Positions 34,253-44,349 of a DNA stretch of 64,000 bases are shown here, piece by piece. Under the pieces are notes generated by a model, which worked only from the letters and a program-made list of their open reading frames with translations, searched no databases and had not been told where the DNA came from. Source of the stretch: Myxococcales bacterium. GTDB taxonomy: Bacteria; Myxococcota_A; Polyangia; Nannocystales; Nannocystaceae. The translations under genes were made by a program, and so were the position numbers. Position 1 is the stretch's first letter. Every line of letters begins with the position of its first letter. The stretch spans positions 1 through 64,000 of the forward strand of contig JAAZXR010000015.1 of assembly GCA_014240065.1 (NCBI GenBank). The letters are read 5' to 3'.

Positions 34253-35506
34253 ATGACCTCGAAGCGTGAGTCCAACACCACCAACTTGAGCTGCTCTTTT
34301 TGTGGAAAGAGCCAAAAAGAGGTGAAGAAGCTCATCGCCGGGCCATCGGTCTATATCTGCGACGAGTGCATCGCCCTGTGCAATGACATCCTCGCAGAGG
34401 AAGTACAAAAAGAAGAGCACCCCGAGTCCAGCGGAAAGGTGCCGACGCCCCAAGAGATCCGCGTCACCCTCGACGAATACGTGGTCGGTCAAGAGCACGC
34501 GAAGAAGATCATCGCGGTCGCTGTCTACAACCACTACAAGCGCATTAACGCCGTCAGCACCAAAGACGACGTCGAGCTCTCCAAGAGCAACATCTTGTTA
34601 ATCGGGCCGACAGGATCGGGGAAGACGCTGCTCGCGCAGACGCTGGCGCGAATCCTCGACGTTCCGTTCGCCATCGCGGACGCGACGAGTTTGACGGAGG
34701 CGGGCTACGTGGGAGAGGACGTCGAGAACATCATCGTCAGTCTGCTGCAAAACGCCGATCACGACGTGGAGCGAGCGCAGCGAGGCATCATCTACATTGA
34801 TGAGATCGACAAGATCGCTCGCAAGGGCGACAACCCGTCGATCACCCGGGACGTCTCTGGTGAGGGCGTACAGCAGGCGCTCTTGAAGATTCTTGAGGGC
34901 ACCGTGGCGTCGGTCCCACCGAAGGGAGGGCGCAAGCACCCGCAGCAAGACTTCTTGCAGGTGGACACCACCAACATCCTCTTCGTCTGTGGCGGCGCCT
35001 TCGCCGGTATCGAGGAGATCATCGAGACCCGCACGACGTCGAAGACGATGGGGTTCGGCTCCTCCGTCCAGAAGCAGAAGGAGCTCCGCCACTGGGATCT
35101 CATCCAGCAGATCGAGAGCACCGACCTTACGAAGTTCGGCTTGATCCCGGAGTTTATCGGCCGGCTGCCGGTCGTGGCGCCGCTCCGTGAGCTTGAGGAG
35201 GACGCGCTCGTCGCGATCCTGACGGAGCCCAAGAACGCGCTCGTGAAGCAGTATCACCGGCTGCTTCAAATGGACGATGTCACGCTCACGTTCACCGAAG
35301 AGGCGCTGCGTGCGGTCGCTCGTCGGGCCAAAAATCAGCGATCTGGTGCGCGCGGCCTTCGTTCGATCCTCGAAAAGGCGATGCTCGATGTCATGTACGA
35401 CATCCCAAGCCAGGACAACGTCGCCGAAGTTCACGTTGACGAGGAGTGCGTGACCTCCGGGAAGCGTCCTGTGCTGGTGTACGCCGATCAAAAAGAAGCG
35501 GGCTAG
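34253..35506 (+). CDS. clpX: ATP-dependent Clp protease ATPase subunit ClpX
   Basis: ClpX unfolds substrates and feeds them into ClpP. The 417-aa protein has the N-terminal zinc finger (Cys14, Cys17, Cys36, Cys39), Walker A GPTGSGKT, Walker [11 protein letters not shown] and the ClpP-binding/pore loop regions typical of ClpX ([11 protein letters not shown]). It follows clpP after 3 nt and is in the same operon. Confidence 0.98.
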   Translation: MTSKRESNTTNLSCSFCGKSQKEVKKLIAGPSVYICDECIALCNDILAEEVQKEEHPESSGKVPTPQEIRVTLDEYVVGQEHAKKIIAVAVYNHYKRINAVSTKDDVELSKSNILLIGPTGSGKTLLAQTLARILDVPFAIADATSLTEAGYVGEDVENIIVSLLQNADHDVERAQRGIIYIDEIDKIARKGDNPSITRDVSGEGVQQALLKILEGTVASVPPKGGRKHPQQDFLQVDTTNILFVCGGAFAGIEEIIETRTTSKTMGFGSSVQKQKELRHWDLIQQIESTDLTKFGLIPEFIGRLPVVAPLRELEEDALVAILTEPKNALVKQYHRLLQMDDVTLTFTEEALRAVARRAKNQRSGARGLRSILEKAMLDVMYDIPSQDNVAEVHVDEECVTSGKRPVLVYADQKEAG

Positions 35507-35600
35507 GGCGCGCGGCGACGAGCATTCGGTCTGGTGTCGAGCCGGCTTCGCGGACGCCTTTGGTCGTCAAGCTGCTCGCGAGACAGGCTTCGAAGGCGCT

Positions 35601-38600
35601 TCAGCGCGCCTTGGCGACACGCTGTCGCTCCTGCTCCCTCGCCTCTTCGAGCCCCTTCGTCGACAACACCCACATCCGGTGCGTGCCGACGACGTCCTCG
35701 TCTTTTCTGGCGTGTATTTCGATGAGGTTGTTACCCGGCGTCAACGGGATGGTGGCGGCAAAGTCGAGCTTCGTGGTGCTCGCGTCAGGCGCGGCCTGAA
35801 AGAAGACCTTCTCTCGCCGGGCGAAGATGTCTCGCGAGGGATTGACGACGGTGATGAAGAGGTCCTTGACCCCATTCTCGCCGAGCGCGCTCCCGCTGAT
35901 CGCGATGTGGTCTTGCTCCGTCTGCGAGACCCGCCCGACGACCTCAATTTGTGGTGGAGAGATGGCGAAGTGGAGCGTGTGGGGCGTCGAGCGGCGCGCG
36001 CGGCCGTCTTGAACGGTCAGCCCCTCGGCGGCGATGAACGCCGGGCGATCTTTGAGCTGTACCCGGAGCCACCCCTCGGCTCGCCCCGTCACGGACAACG
36101 TAGACGCTGGTGGAACCGACGCGACCTTGATGGCGTCGCCGAGTGGACTCGCAATTAAATCTGCGCCTTCGGGGAGCGTCACCGCGCCGCGGACGCGCTC
36201 AAAAGTGACGGAGTCGGGATGCACCACGAGCTCAAATTTCTCGGCGAGATATTCGCCAATTTCATTGTCGGTGACCGTGAGAGAGAGCTTCGCCAAGTTG
36301 TCGGCGGGGCGGTTTCGAATTTCGAAGTCCAAGTGGGCGGGAGCCGAGCGATCGGTCTCTAGCTTCTTGAGGTGCTCTCGACCTTCGTGGATGAACACGG
36401 CATCACCGGAGAAGCTGCGCAGGTGGACCCATGTGTCGAGGGAGGCGCCGTCACCGTCATTTTTGACGGTCGCACGCAGCTGCACGCGCTCGCCGAGCTG
36501 AAGCGCGCCATCACCGTTGCCGACGATCTCATCTCCGAAGGTGGGGTCGTCAATGATCTGGTAGCCGTAAGAGAAGGAGGGGCGGGGCAGGCCGATGGAC
36601 TCGACATCGAGCGAAGGAGGAGCGCCGGTGAGCGCGACGGAGCCCTTGCTCGTCAGGATGTCGAGGTCGACGCGATCCGCGCGGGTGATCTCACTGGCGC
36701 GGACGTTAACCTCCACGGTGGTCGAGCGCGACTCACCGGGACCTAGGCGCCCCACAAAGAACTCCCGCTCATCGAAAGCGGCGTTGTCGCTGTCGCTCAT
36801 CGCGCGCACCTGGTGGGCGGTCGTATCTCCAAGATTCGTCACGGTGAGCTTTAGTTTCCCTGACTCCCCCGCGCGCAAAACCCCACCGTCCGCCTTCAGG
36901 ATGACGCTGGCGCTGAGCTTGTCGCTGGTCGCGGCGAGGTCGTTTGTCGCAGCCCGGGTCCAATCGATCCCTTTTTTCTTGAGGCTCGTCACGATGTTTG
37001 AGAGCTCCTTGTCGCGCTGCTCGGTGACGAAAGACGAGAGGGTCGGGAGGGCCGTCGCGCGGCGAGGCCCGTCCATCTGCAGCACGAGGTCGCGCGCGAT
37101 CCGGATCTCGCCATCTCTCAAGAGCTCCTTGGCGCGCCCGAGATCGACACCTTCGAGGTTCTCCTTGGGGAGCGCAGGCTCCATGTCCTTTTCAGCGAGC
37201 GAACCTCGCTGGAGAAAGTACAACGACGGGAGCTCGATGGTGTCGCGTTGAGCGGCGCCATTTTTAAGATGTTTGGCCAAGGACTCTTCGCGAACGAGGT
37301 CGATCCACTTGCGACCATAGTAGCGCGAGAAATCCTTGCCGATGTACACCGGGATCGTCTCGATGTCGGGGCTGACCCCGACGGACTGAATGGAGACATC
37401 GCCTGGGATGAGGTACTGCGCGATCGTCAGCTTCAGCGCCAGCTCCTTCTCGCTCAATCGGCGGTCGTGGAGGACCTGCACCGAGCCCTTACCGAAGCTC
37501 CGCCTGCCCACGATGACGGCGCGGTCCAAGTTCCGCAGCGCGCCCGCCACGATCTCAGTGGCGGACGCCGAGGACTCGTCGATGAGCACGACGATGGGGA
37601 CCGGCTCAAACTTGTATCGTCCGTCCGCGCGGTTCTCTTCGCGGCTCGCGGAGGCGCCGACGGTCGCGACGATGGTGCCTTGGTCGACGAAGCTGTTGAC
37701 CACATCGACCGCGGCTTGGAGGAGCCCGCCGGGGTTCTCCCTCATGTCGAGGACGATGCCTTTCACCCCCTCTGTCTCGAAGCGGTTGAGTTGTTTACGA
37801 AGCTCGCTCGCGGTGGTTTGGGAGAAATTCCGGGGGATTTGGACGAGCCCGACCTTCGCCGGCGAACCGTCTGGGCCGACCGCGGGGAGGATGTCGCCCG
37901 TGACGCTCTCGAGCTTGATGACGTCGCGGGTGATGTCGTACTTCGCGGGGCGACGGAGCCCGTCGCGTGTGACGTAGATGGAGACGGTGGTGCCAGGCGC
38001 ACCGCGAAGGCGCGCGACCGCCTCATTCACAGTCATTGTGACCGCGGACTCGTCGTTGATTTGGACGATGCGGTCTCCCGCTTGCAGCCCGGCGCGCTTC
38101 GCCGGGTTTCCGTCGAGGACGCGGATCACGGTGATCATCCCGTCGCGCGTGCTGATCTCGATTCCGAGGCCTCCGAAGCTCCCCTTCGTCGACGTCTTCA
38201 TATTCTCAAAGTCATCGGGCCGCAGGAGGTTGGTGTGTGGGTCGAGGGTCTCGAGGACCGCCTCCACCGCCGCGTACTCCGCGTCTTCCCGGGTCTCCTC
38301 CGTGAGCGTCGTGTGCTCGCCGATGTAGCGGAAGACCTCGCGGACGTGCGGGCCGACCGCCCACAGCGCACCAACCGTGAGATCGAAGACCTGCTCCGAG
38401 ACGCCTACACGCACCTTCACCGCGCGCCCCTCATTCATGGGTAAAATGAGCACCTCGGGGATGGTCTCCTCCAGCGCCTCCAACGCCGCGAGGGCCATCC
38501 GGTTAGGTTCCACTCGCTCCGGGTCCACGTAGTACTTGCTGACGTTCCACAACGCCCAGTCGAGGACGCGCAAATCGACCGATTCAGGCTGGGGGATCCG

Positions 38601-38747
38601 CCGCAGTCGGTCCCGCGGATCTTGAAGATCAGCCTGGGCGGTTGGATTGCCGATGGCTGTCAGGCCGAGCGCAGCGAGGAGAGAGATCGTGACGATCGCC
38701 GGGGTCGTCCAGGATTTTCGCGCTCTGGTGGGGCTCAAGCTAGCCAC
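35601..38747 (-). CDS. Giant S41-family C-terminal processing protease
   Basis: The 1048-aa exported serine protease has an N-terminal signal or anchor helix (AIVTISLLAALGLTAIGN), a PDZ domain (about 188-270, GGLGIEISTRDGMITVIRVL) and the S41 domain with SSASATE (Ser395) and GKGSVQ (Lys420); the 25-residue Ser-Lys spacing matches Prc/Tsp. More than half the protein lies C-terminal to the catalytic domain: CARDB-like beta sandwiches (about 640-720 and 760-840) and an SH3-like stretch. Ordinary CtpA proteins are about 400-550 aa. The start is GTG 38747 with TACACT 6 nt upstream, preferred over TTG 38783. Confidence 0.88.
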   Translation of the reverse strand: MASLSPTRARKSWTTPAIVTISLLAALGLTAIGNPTAQADLQDPRDRLRRIPQPESVDLRVLDWALWNVSKYYVDPERVEPNRMALAALEALEETIPEVLILPMNEGRAVKVRVGVSEQVFDLTVGALWAVGPHVREVFRYIGEHTTLTEETREDAEYAAVEAVLETLDPHTNLLRPDDFENMKTSTKGSFGGLGIEISTRDGMITVIRVLDGNPAKRAGLQAGDRIVQINDESAVTMTVNEAVARLRGAPGTTVSIYVTRDGLRRPAKYDITRDVIKLESVTGDILPAVGPDGSPAKVGLVQIPRNFSQTTASELRKQLNRFETEGVKGIVLDMRENPGGLLQAAVDVVNSFVDQGTIVATVGASASREENRADGRYKFEPVPIVVLIDESSASATEIVAGALRNLDRAVIVGRRSFGKGSVQVLHDRRLSEKELALKLTIAQYLIPGDVSIQSVGVSPDIETIPVYIGKDFSRYYGRKWIDLVREESLAKHLKNGAAQRDTIELPSLYFLQRGSLAEKDMEPALPKENLEGVDLGRAKELLRDGEIRIARDLVLQMDGPRRATALPTLSSFVTEQRDKELSNIVTSLKKKGIDWTRAATNDLAATSDKLSASVILKADGGVLRAGESGKLKLTVTNLGDTTAHQVRAMSDSDNAAFDEREFFVGRLGPGESRSTTVEVNVRASEITRADRVDLDILTSKGSVALTGAPPSLDVESIGLPRPSFSYGYQIIDDPTFGDEIVGNGDGALQLGERVQLRATVKNDGDGASLDTWVHLRSFSGDAVFIHEGREHLKKLETDRSAPAHLDFEIRNRPADNLAKLSLTVTDNEIGEYLAEKFELVVHPDSVTFERVRGAVTLPEGADLIASPLGDAIKVASVPPASTLSVTGRAEGWLRVQLKDRPAFIAAEGLTVQDGRARRSTPHTLHFAISPPQIEVVGRVSQTEQDHIAISGSALGENGVKDLFITVVNPSRDIFARREKVFFQAAPDASTTKLDFAATIPLTPGNNLIEIHARKDEDVVGTHRMWVLSTKGLEEAREQERQRVAKAR

Positions 38748-38753
38748 ACCTAG

Positions 38754-38759
38754 AGTGTA
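38754..38759 (-). promoter_or_regulatory. -10-like hexamer TACACT
   Basis: Minus strand, 6 nt before GTG 38747. A TTGGCC lies 18 bp upstream, so this is the best of the leaderless promoters in -35 terms. It decides the start of the S41 protease. Confidence 0.55.
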
Positions 38760-38871
38760 GCTTCGACTGGGCCTACGGGCCAATGAGTCGCCATATTTGC
38801 GCCGTACCCGAGATTGTTTCGTTTTGCTTCCGGGAACCTCTCGGGGTTGTTAGATCGCGGCCATGGTGACG

Positions 38872-38877
38872 TACACT
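38872..38877 (+). promoter_or_regulatory. -10-like hexamer TACACT
   Basis: 8 nt before ATG 38886 of the sigma factor gene, with a TTGTTA 19 bp upstream. It is part of the longer shared word TACACTTTC. Confidence 0.5.
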
Positions 38878-38885
38878 TTCGTACG

Positions 38886-40145
38886 ATGAGCAAGGCCAAG
38901 CAGCGCGGGGGAGGGGCGCCTCGGACGGCGAAGCAGCGCGCGGGCGTGACCGAGCGGCGTGACTCCCGCAACGTGGTGTTGGAGGCCGACGTCGTCGACG
39001 CTCCCTCCGAGGCCGACCACCTCGGCGACGAGGAGCGCGCTCGGGAGGACTCATCGATCATCGAGGTCGAGCTGGTCGACGCTGAGATCGTAGAGGCGGG
39101 GGCGGACGCGACGCCCGACGAGAGCGGCGCGGCGCTCGCCACACCCGGACCCGAGCCCGCGCGAGACGACGAGGTCGATCCGCTCGCAGACGTGGGCCCT
39201 GTGTCGGACGACGATCTCGACGCCATCGCACGCGAGGTGCTATCCGGCCGTTCGGCACCCGCCGGCACCGCTGCGCTGGCGGTGCGAGATCCGATGGGCG
39301 CGTACATGGCGGAGGTGCGCCGCTATCCCCTCTTGTCGCGCGAACAAGAGCACGAGCTCGCCAAGCGGTGGGTGGAGACCGGTGACCGCGAAGCCGGGCG
39401 GCGTCTCGTCACGTCCAACCTGCGCCTCGTCGTCAAGCTGGCCAACGAGTATCGCCGTGGCTATCAGAACCTCCTCGACCTCGTCCAAGAGGGGAACGTG
39501 GGGCTGCTTAAGGCGGTCGACCGATTCGACCCGTATCGGGGGATCAAGTTGTCGACCTACGCGGCCTGGTGGATTCGCGCCTATATCCTCAAGTACATCC
39601 TCGCCAATTGGCGGCTGGTAAAATTGGGGACGACGCAAAACCAGCGCAAGCTGTTTTACAACCTCAACAAGCAGCGGCGGGCGCTCGAGGCGGCAGGGGT
39701 CGAGCCGACCTCAGAGAACTTGGCGGACGCGCTCGATGTGTCCACCCAAGAGGTGGTGGAGATGCAAAAGCGACTCGCGGCCCCGGACGCGTCGCTGCAC
39801 GCGCCCATCGGGGACGGCGACGCCGGCGGGCGGACGAAGCTCGACCTGCTCGCGAACACCGACGACGAGTTCGATCCGGAGTCCACCGTGGAAGCCGCGC
39901 AGTTCAAGCAGCTGCTCTCGGAGAAACTGCGGCGCTTTGGCGCGGACCTCAAGGGGCGAGAGGCGGAGCTGTTTTCGGAGCGGTTGATGGCGGAGGCGCC
40001 GGTCACGCTCCAGAGCCTGGGCGAGCGATGGGGCGTGAGCCGTGAGCGGGCTCGACAGGTCGAGAAGCGGATGCTGCTTCGGCTGCGCGCATTTCTCCAC
40101 GACGAATTGGGCGACGCCGTCCAGATCGCGCTGGGGAACGAATGA
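38886..40145 (+). CDS. RpoH-like (sigma32 family) sigma factor with acidic N-terminal extension
   Basis: This is an alternative sigma factor of the group 3/heat-shock type. Region 2 has [41 protein letters not shown] and [12 protein letters not shown]; region 4 has [18 protein letters not shown]. The RpoH box [10 protein letters not shown] is clear. Sequence before residue 137 is acidic and disordered ([20 protein letters not shown] and on), which ordinary RpoH lacks; it is 419 aa long. The ATG at 38886 is picked by the TACACT hexamer and by the polar N-terminus. Target genes are not known, but the position next to the S41 protease and clpPX suggests a stress role (inference). Confidence 0.92.
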   Translation: MSKAKQRGGGAPRTAKQRAGVTERRDSRNVVLEADVVDAPSEADHLGDEERAREDSSIIEVELVDAEIVEAGADATPDESGAALATPGPEPARDDEVDPLADVGPVSDDDLDAIAREVLSGRSAPAGTAALAVRDPMGAYMAEVRRYPLLSREQEHELAKRWVETGDREAGRRLVTSNLRLVVKLANEYRRGYQNLLDLVQEGNVGLLKAVDRFDPYRGIKLSTYAAWWIRAYILKYILANWRLVKLGTTQNQRKLFYNLNKQRRALEAAGVEPTSENLADALDVSTQEVVEMQKRLAAPDASLHAPIGDGDAGGRTKLDLLANTDDEFDPESTVEAAQFKQLLSEKLRRFGADLKGREAELFSERLMAEAPVTLQSLGERWGVSRERARQVEKRMLLRLRAFLHDELGDAVQIALGNE

Positions 40146-40193
40146 GCGCTGGAGCGGTCATGGGGGCGGTATGGGGCGTGGAAGGGGCGGTCG

Positions 40194-41105
40194 ATGGGTG
40201 AGCATGGCGGCGGGGTGTTGGTCCTGGTGGGCACACCGATCGGTAATCGCGGAGACCTGTCCCCGCGTGCACGGGAGGCCATCGTCGCCGCGGATTTGTT
40301 GCTCTGTGAAGACACCCGGAGCCCCGCGCGATTGCTCGGTGACGCGCAGGCGCTCCCGCGTCGGATGAGCTGTTTTGTGGGCAATGAGCACGGACGCGTG
40401 GCCGCGCTGCTCGAGCGGTTGGGGGCTGGGGAGACCGTGGTGTTCGTGAGCGAGGCGGGGATGCCGGTCTGGAGCGACCCAGGGGCCGAGCTGGTGCGGG
40501 CTGCGGCCAACGCCGGCTTCAAAGTTGAGGTGATCCCAGGACCGTCGGCGGCGACGACGGCCCTGACCATGAGCGGATTCAGCGCCCCGTGGGCCCAGTT
40601 CGTAGGCTTCATCGACCGCAGCGGGGCGGGGCGGGCGGCCTCGTTGCAGCGTGTGGTCGAGGCGGCGGGCCCCTCAATTCTATTTGAGGCGGGCAACCGC
40701 GTGGCCTCGTTACTTCGGGATCTCGCGCGGGCGGCCCCCGACGCGCCCACCCGCGAGGTCATGGTCGGTCGAGAGTTCACCAAGCTTCATGAGGAGGTGC
40801 ATCGCGGGACCGCCGAGGGGCTCGCGTCCGCGCTCGCGGAGGGCCTGCGCGGGGAGGTGACCGTCGTCGTCGCCGCTGCCCCCGATTCGCTCCGGGAGGC
40901 CTCCAAAACCGACCTACAAAGCGGCGCTCGCGAGGTGTTCGAGCTCATGATGGATTCATCCCTCAAGCCTAAGGCGCGGGCGAAGGCCGTCGCGAAGCGC
41001 ACGGGGCTCTCGATCCGCGACATCTACGCTCGCATGGCGGAGGCGTCACAGCGCACGAAAACTGCGTCCGCTGCGGAGTTAAACGATGACGCGGACGACG
41101 GCTAG
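40194..41105 (+). CDS. rsmI: 16S rRNA C1402 2'-O-methyltransferase
   Basis: RsmI uses S-adenosylmethionine to methylate the ribose of C1402 in 16S rRNA. The 303-aa protein has the tetrapyrrole-methylase fold signatures LVGTPIGNRGDLSPRA (residues 11-26), ADLLLCEDTRSPARLL, GETVVFVSEAGMPVWSDPG and VIPGPSAATTALTMSGF. GGAAGGGGCGG precedes the ATG. Its TAG stop shares the CTAG 41102-41105 with the convergent OMP gene. Confidence 0.96.
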   Translation: MGEHGGGVLVLVGTPIGNRGDLSPRAREAIVAADLLLCEDTRSPARLLGDAQALPRRMSCFVGNEHGRVAALLERLGAGETVVFVSEAGMPVWSDPGAELVRAAANAGFKVEVIPGPSAATTALTMSGFSAPWAQFVGFIDRSGAGRAASLQRVVEAAGPSILFEAGNRVASLLRDLARAAPDAPTREVMVGREFTKLHEEVHRGTAEGLASALAEGLRGEVTVVVAAAPDSLREASKTDLQSGAREVFELMMDSSLKPKARAKAVAKRTGLSIRDIYARMAEASQRTKTASAAELNDDADDG

Positions 41106-42574
41106 AACGTCAGCAAGAAGTTTGTGAAGCCAACCACGTTGAAGACGTTGGAGATCGCGTAGCGCCGCCCGACGTTATCCACGACGTCGCGTCGCACCGG
41201 GTTCACCCCGACTTCATCACCCTCGACGATCTGGGGGTCCCCAAAGGCCTCAGGGTCTCCACGATTGGCGTTGGTCAAGAAGTGCTGCGTGTCCGTTTTG
41301 ACGTCCGCGCCGAAGTTGAGCCGCGCGTATTTCCCGAGGTGGAAGTTCATCGCAGCGCGGAGTCCGAAGCGGGCGAAATCATCGACGTCGGTGATGCCCT
41401 CGAACTTCCTGCAGTCGCCGCTGTTCGGCGCCGCGTTGGCCGCGTCGTAGAAGCCGACGGGATCTGTCGGGTTGCTACCCGCGTACGCGAGCGCTTCTTG
41501 CACGTTGCACTCGCCTGCCCCAGGGGCGTAGGTGCCCACGAGCGCCGGACTGTCCGCCAGCAATTCCCACACCTCGCTGTAGGCGCGACCCCCGTAATTA
41601 AGATCGGCGGTCCCCATCAAGGTGATCGAGAACTTTTGCTGCTTGGCTTTGTTCTCCCACGGGATGAACTCCGCGCCCACGTAGAGGCCGGTCGTGCTCT
41701 GAGGATTCGTCACGTCCATGTCGGCGAACTTTTGGAAGGTCGTGTTCGACGCTCTGAATGCGTAACGCCAATGCGCACCAAAGAACGGCTCCAGGAATCG
41801 ATAGCGTCGGCTCAGCGCGGTCCACACGCCGAGCTCGTGCGTGCCCCGCCCGACCGAGGTGTTGCTCTTGGGCTCATCGATCGCGATGTTGCGGCTGAAT
41901 TCCATCGGGCGCCCAATGGCGAAGCGACCTTCCAGTCCAAGGATCCAGGTGGGCAGGTGCGGTTGCTTGTCTTGGTCGAGGATCCCGTACTTGATCCCCA
42001 CGTGGAGCTGGTCAATTCCCTTTCGAGTTGGCCCGTTAAAAATCCGCTTCGTGTCCTCCGAAGTAAATTCGGTGTAGGCGCTGGATGGATTTCGCGCGTC
42101 AAACCCGTTGCGCGGGATGATGCCGTCCCGGATCGTGGAGCTGTTGGTCTTGTCCACGCAGTTGATGTCGGAGGTCGTCAGCGATCCCGTGGGGGTGATG
42201 TCGCTGGGATAGACGCAGTCGCCGCTCTCCTTGTCGAACGCGTAGGCACGATTATCGGCGACGACAACTGGAAGCTCCACGTACAGCGACAGGTTGCGAT
42301 AGATGCCGATCTCCATCGCGACGTTCACGGTCTGCCGCTGCTGGTAGTACATCAGATCGCGACCCAGTCGATTGCCTCCGTCTTGGGTGAACTCGCGAAG
42401 AATCGCCGCCTTCTTGTAGTCGAAGGCGTAGCTCGCTCCGAAGTGGAAGTCGAAGGGGTTGTCTTCCTCTGCCGCGGTCGCGATTCGCGTGGCCTCCCCG
42501 GCATACGCGCTCCCACTCCACAGAGCTCCGAGGGAGAGGGCGAACACGGGCGTGAGGGCGCGAAATATACGCAT
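41102..42574 (-). CDS. Predicted outer-membrane beta-barrel protein, 490 aa
   Basis: The signal peptide MRIFRALTPVFALSLGALW ends in SGSAYAG. The mature protein is rich in alternating polar/hydrophobic strands with many aromatic residues (for example FHFGASYAFDYKKAAILREF; GIYRNLSLYVELPVVV; RYAFRASNTTFQKFADMDV), and the last residue is Phe, as in barrel proteins recognised by BamA. No substrate is predicted. ATG 42574 has AGGA 7 nt upstream and is preferred over ATG 42592. It shares its stop CTAG with rsmI. Confidence 0.8.
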   Translation of the reverse strand: MRIFRALTPVFALSLGALWSGSAYAGEATRIATAAEEDNPFDFHFGASYAFDYKKAAILREFTQDGGNRLGRDLMYYQQRQTVNVAMEIGIYRNLSLYVELPVVVADNRAYAFDKESGDCVYPSDITPTGSLTTSDINCVDKTNSSTIRDGIIPRNGFDARNPSSAYTEFTSEDTKRIFNGPTRKGIDQLHVGIKYGILDQDKQPHLPTWILGLEGRFAIGRPMEFSRNIAIDEPKSNTSVGRGTHELGVWTALSRRYRFLEPFFGAHWRYAFRASNTTFQKFADMDVTNPQSTTGLYVGAEFIPWENKAKQQKFSITLMGTADLNYGGRAYSEVWELLADSPALVGTYAPGAGECNVQEALAYAGSNPTDPVGFYDAANAAPNSGDCRKFEGITDVDDFARFGLRAAMNFHLGKYARLNFGADVKTDTQHFLTNANRGDPEAFGDPQIVEGDEVGVNPVRRDVVDNVGRRYAISNVFNVVGFTNFLLTF

Positions 42575-42852
42575 GGGAGTCCTACAGGCCATGAAACGCT
42601 ACCAGCGCGCGTGGTACACCGTCAACAACGCCCCCAAGATGTTCGAGGCAATTCAATCGGTGGGGTAGAAGCCGACGAGCGGTGGACTCGAAGCCCCGCC
42701 CGGCGTTCGAAGGTGGCGCCCTGCGAGGGGGCCATATTGCGCGTCCGCTGACGCCTGCCGCGCACATCGGCGGCAAGATGTCGCTTGAGGCGGACTTCCG
42801 TGGTCTGCGGGTTTCCCGTCTAGCGATTGTTCGGGTGCAGGCGTGGCTCGCC

Positions 42853-44349
42853 CTAGGCTTCCGATTCGGCCTCAGAGGGCGGGGGCTCCGTCGCTGGAGC
42901 CGGCGCGGCGTCGCGGAGTCCGAGCTCTTTCATCTTCGACTGAAGGCTTCGTCGCGAGATGCCGAGGAGGCGAGCTGATCGCGTCACGTTGGTGTCAGTT
43001 TGGCTCAGGGCTTCACGGATGAGGGCCTCCTCGACGAGTCGAGAGCCAGCCTTCACCGCCTCCTTTAGATCGAGCCCGAGGCTGGAGAGCGGCAGGCGGA
43101 TGTGCCGCACACCACCCCCCGCCGAGCGCTCGTCCATCGTTGAGTCGTCGCCCTCGAGCTCGTGAAAGTTGTCCGGGAGATCATCCCGGGCGATCACGTC
43201 TTGGGAGGCGAACAGCACCATTCGCTCCACCAGGTTCTCAAGCTCGCGGATATTGCCGGGCCATGCGTAGCCACGCAGCGCGGCCAGGGCGTCGTCGGAG
43301 AAACCTGAGATCTCCTTCCCGAGTCGCTCGTTGCACCGCTCGACAAAATGCTGGACGAGCGGGGCGATGTCTTCGGGCCGGTTGCGCAGCGCTGGCAGCT
43401 CCACCGGCACCACGTTGAGCCGGTAAAAGAGGTCTTCGCGGAAACGCTTCGCCTCAATTTCCGCCTTCAAGTCTCGGTTGGTAGCGGCGATTAATCGCAC
43501 GTCAACCGTGCGAGTCTTCACGCCTCCCACGCGCTCAAAGGCTGATTCTTGGACCGCGCGAAGGAGCTTCACCTGGATCTCAAGCGGCACCTCACTGATC
43601 TCGTCGAGGAACAACGTGCCGGAGTCGGCCAGCTCAAATCGCCCGGGTCGGTTGGCCACCGCGCCAGTGAAGGCGCCGCGTTCATGCCCGAAGAGCTCAG
43701 ACTCGACGAGGCCCGCAGGGATCGCCGCGCAGTTGACGGAGATAAAGGGGCGGTCGCTGCGAGGAGATCCGAGGTGGAGGGCGCGCGCGACGAGCTCTTT
43801 ACCCGTGCCGCTCTCGCCGACGATCATGACTGTGGAGGGGCTCGCCGCCACTGTGCGAACGGTCTCGCGGACGCTTCGCATGGCCTCTGATTCCCCGACC
43901 ATGCCCACCGCCTTGCAGGGGTCGCCCGCGTCCTCTCGGCTGCGTCGAAGGCTGGGTCCACGGCGCGCACGGGTCGCGGCGGCCTTCGCGACGACTTGAT
44001 GAATCTGCTCCCGATCGAAGGGCTTCTCGAGGAAGTCAAAGGCCCCCGATTTCACCGCCTCCACGGCGGTGTCGAGGGAGCCGTGCGCGGTGAGGATGAT
44101 GACGGGAAGGTTGGGTTCCTCGCGGCTGAGCGCGCGCAAGAGCTCCATGCCGTTCATATTCGGCATGCGGAGATCACTGATCACGACATCGAAGGTGTCC
44201 GCAGGCGCGGAGCGGACGCGAGTGAGGGCCGCCTCTCCGTCGTTTTCGACGTGCACAGCGAAGCCTTGTTGGATCAGCAACGCGCTGAGGACCTTCCGCA
44301 GGTTTGGCTCGTCGTCCACGAGCAGGACTCGGTACTTTGACTCGTTCAC
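42853..44349 (-). CDS. NtrC-family sigma54-dependent response regulator
   Basis: The 498-aa regulator has a receiver domain (Asp12-Asp13, phospho-acceptor Asp59, Lys109), an AAA+ domain with GESGTGKE (178-185) and a full GAFTGA loop (225-230), and a Fis-type C-terminal helix-turn-helix (DTNVTRSARLLGISRRSLQSKMKELGL). A Pro/Ala/Glu tail of about 20 residues follows. The start overlaps the kinase stop by 4 nt. It is therefore the cognate regulator of the upstream kinase at 44346-46496, driving sigma54 promoters that are not visible here. Confidence 0.96.
   Translation of the reverse strand: MNESKYRVLLVDDEPNLRKVLSALLIQQGFAVHVENDGEAALTRVRSAPADTFDVVISDLRMPNMNGMELLRALSREEPNLPVIILTAHGSLDTAVEAVKSGAFDFLEKPFDREQIHQVVAKAAATRARRGPSLRRSREDAGDPCKAVGMVGESEAMRSVRETVRTVAASPSTVMIVGESGTGKELVARALHLGSPRSDRPFISVNCAAIPAGLVESELFGHERGAFTGAVANRPGRFELADSGTLFLDEISEVPLEIQVKLLRAVQESAFERVGGVKTRTVDVRLIAATNRDLKAEIEAKRFREDLFYRLNVVPVELPALRNRPEDIAPLVQHFVERCNERLGKEISGFSDDALAALRGYAWPGNIRELENLVERMVLFASQDVIARDDLPDNFHELEGDDSTMDERSAGGGVRHIRLPLSSLGLDLKEAVKAGSRLVEEALIREALSQTDTNVTRSARLLGISRRSLQSKMKELGLRDAAPAPATEPPPSEAESEA

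Noticed and set aside
41282-42751. 489-codon plus-strand ORF opposite the outer-membrane protein
   Set aside because: No domain, no signal; mirror frame of a strong beta-barrel gene.
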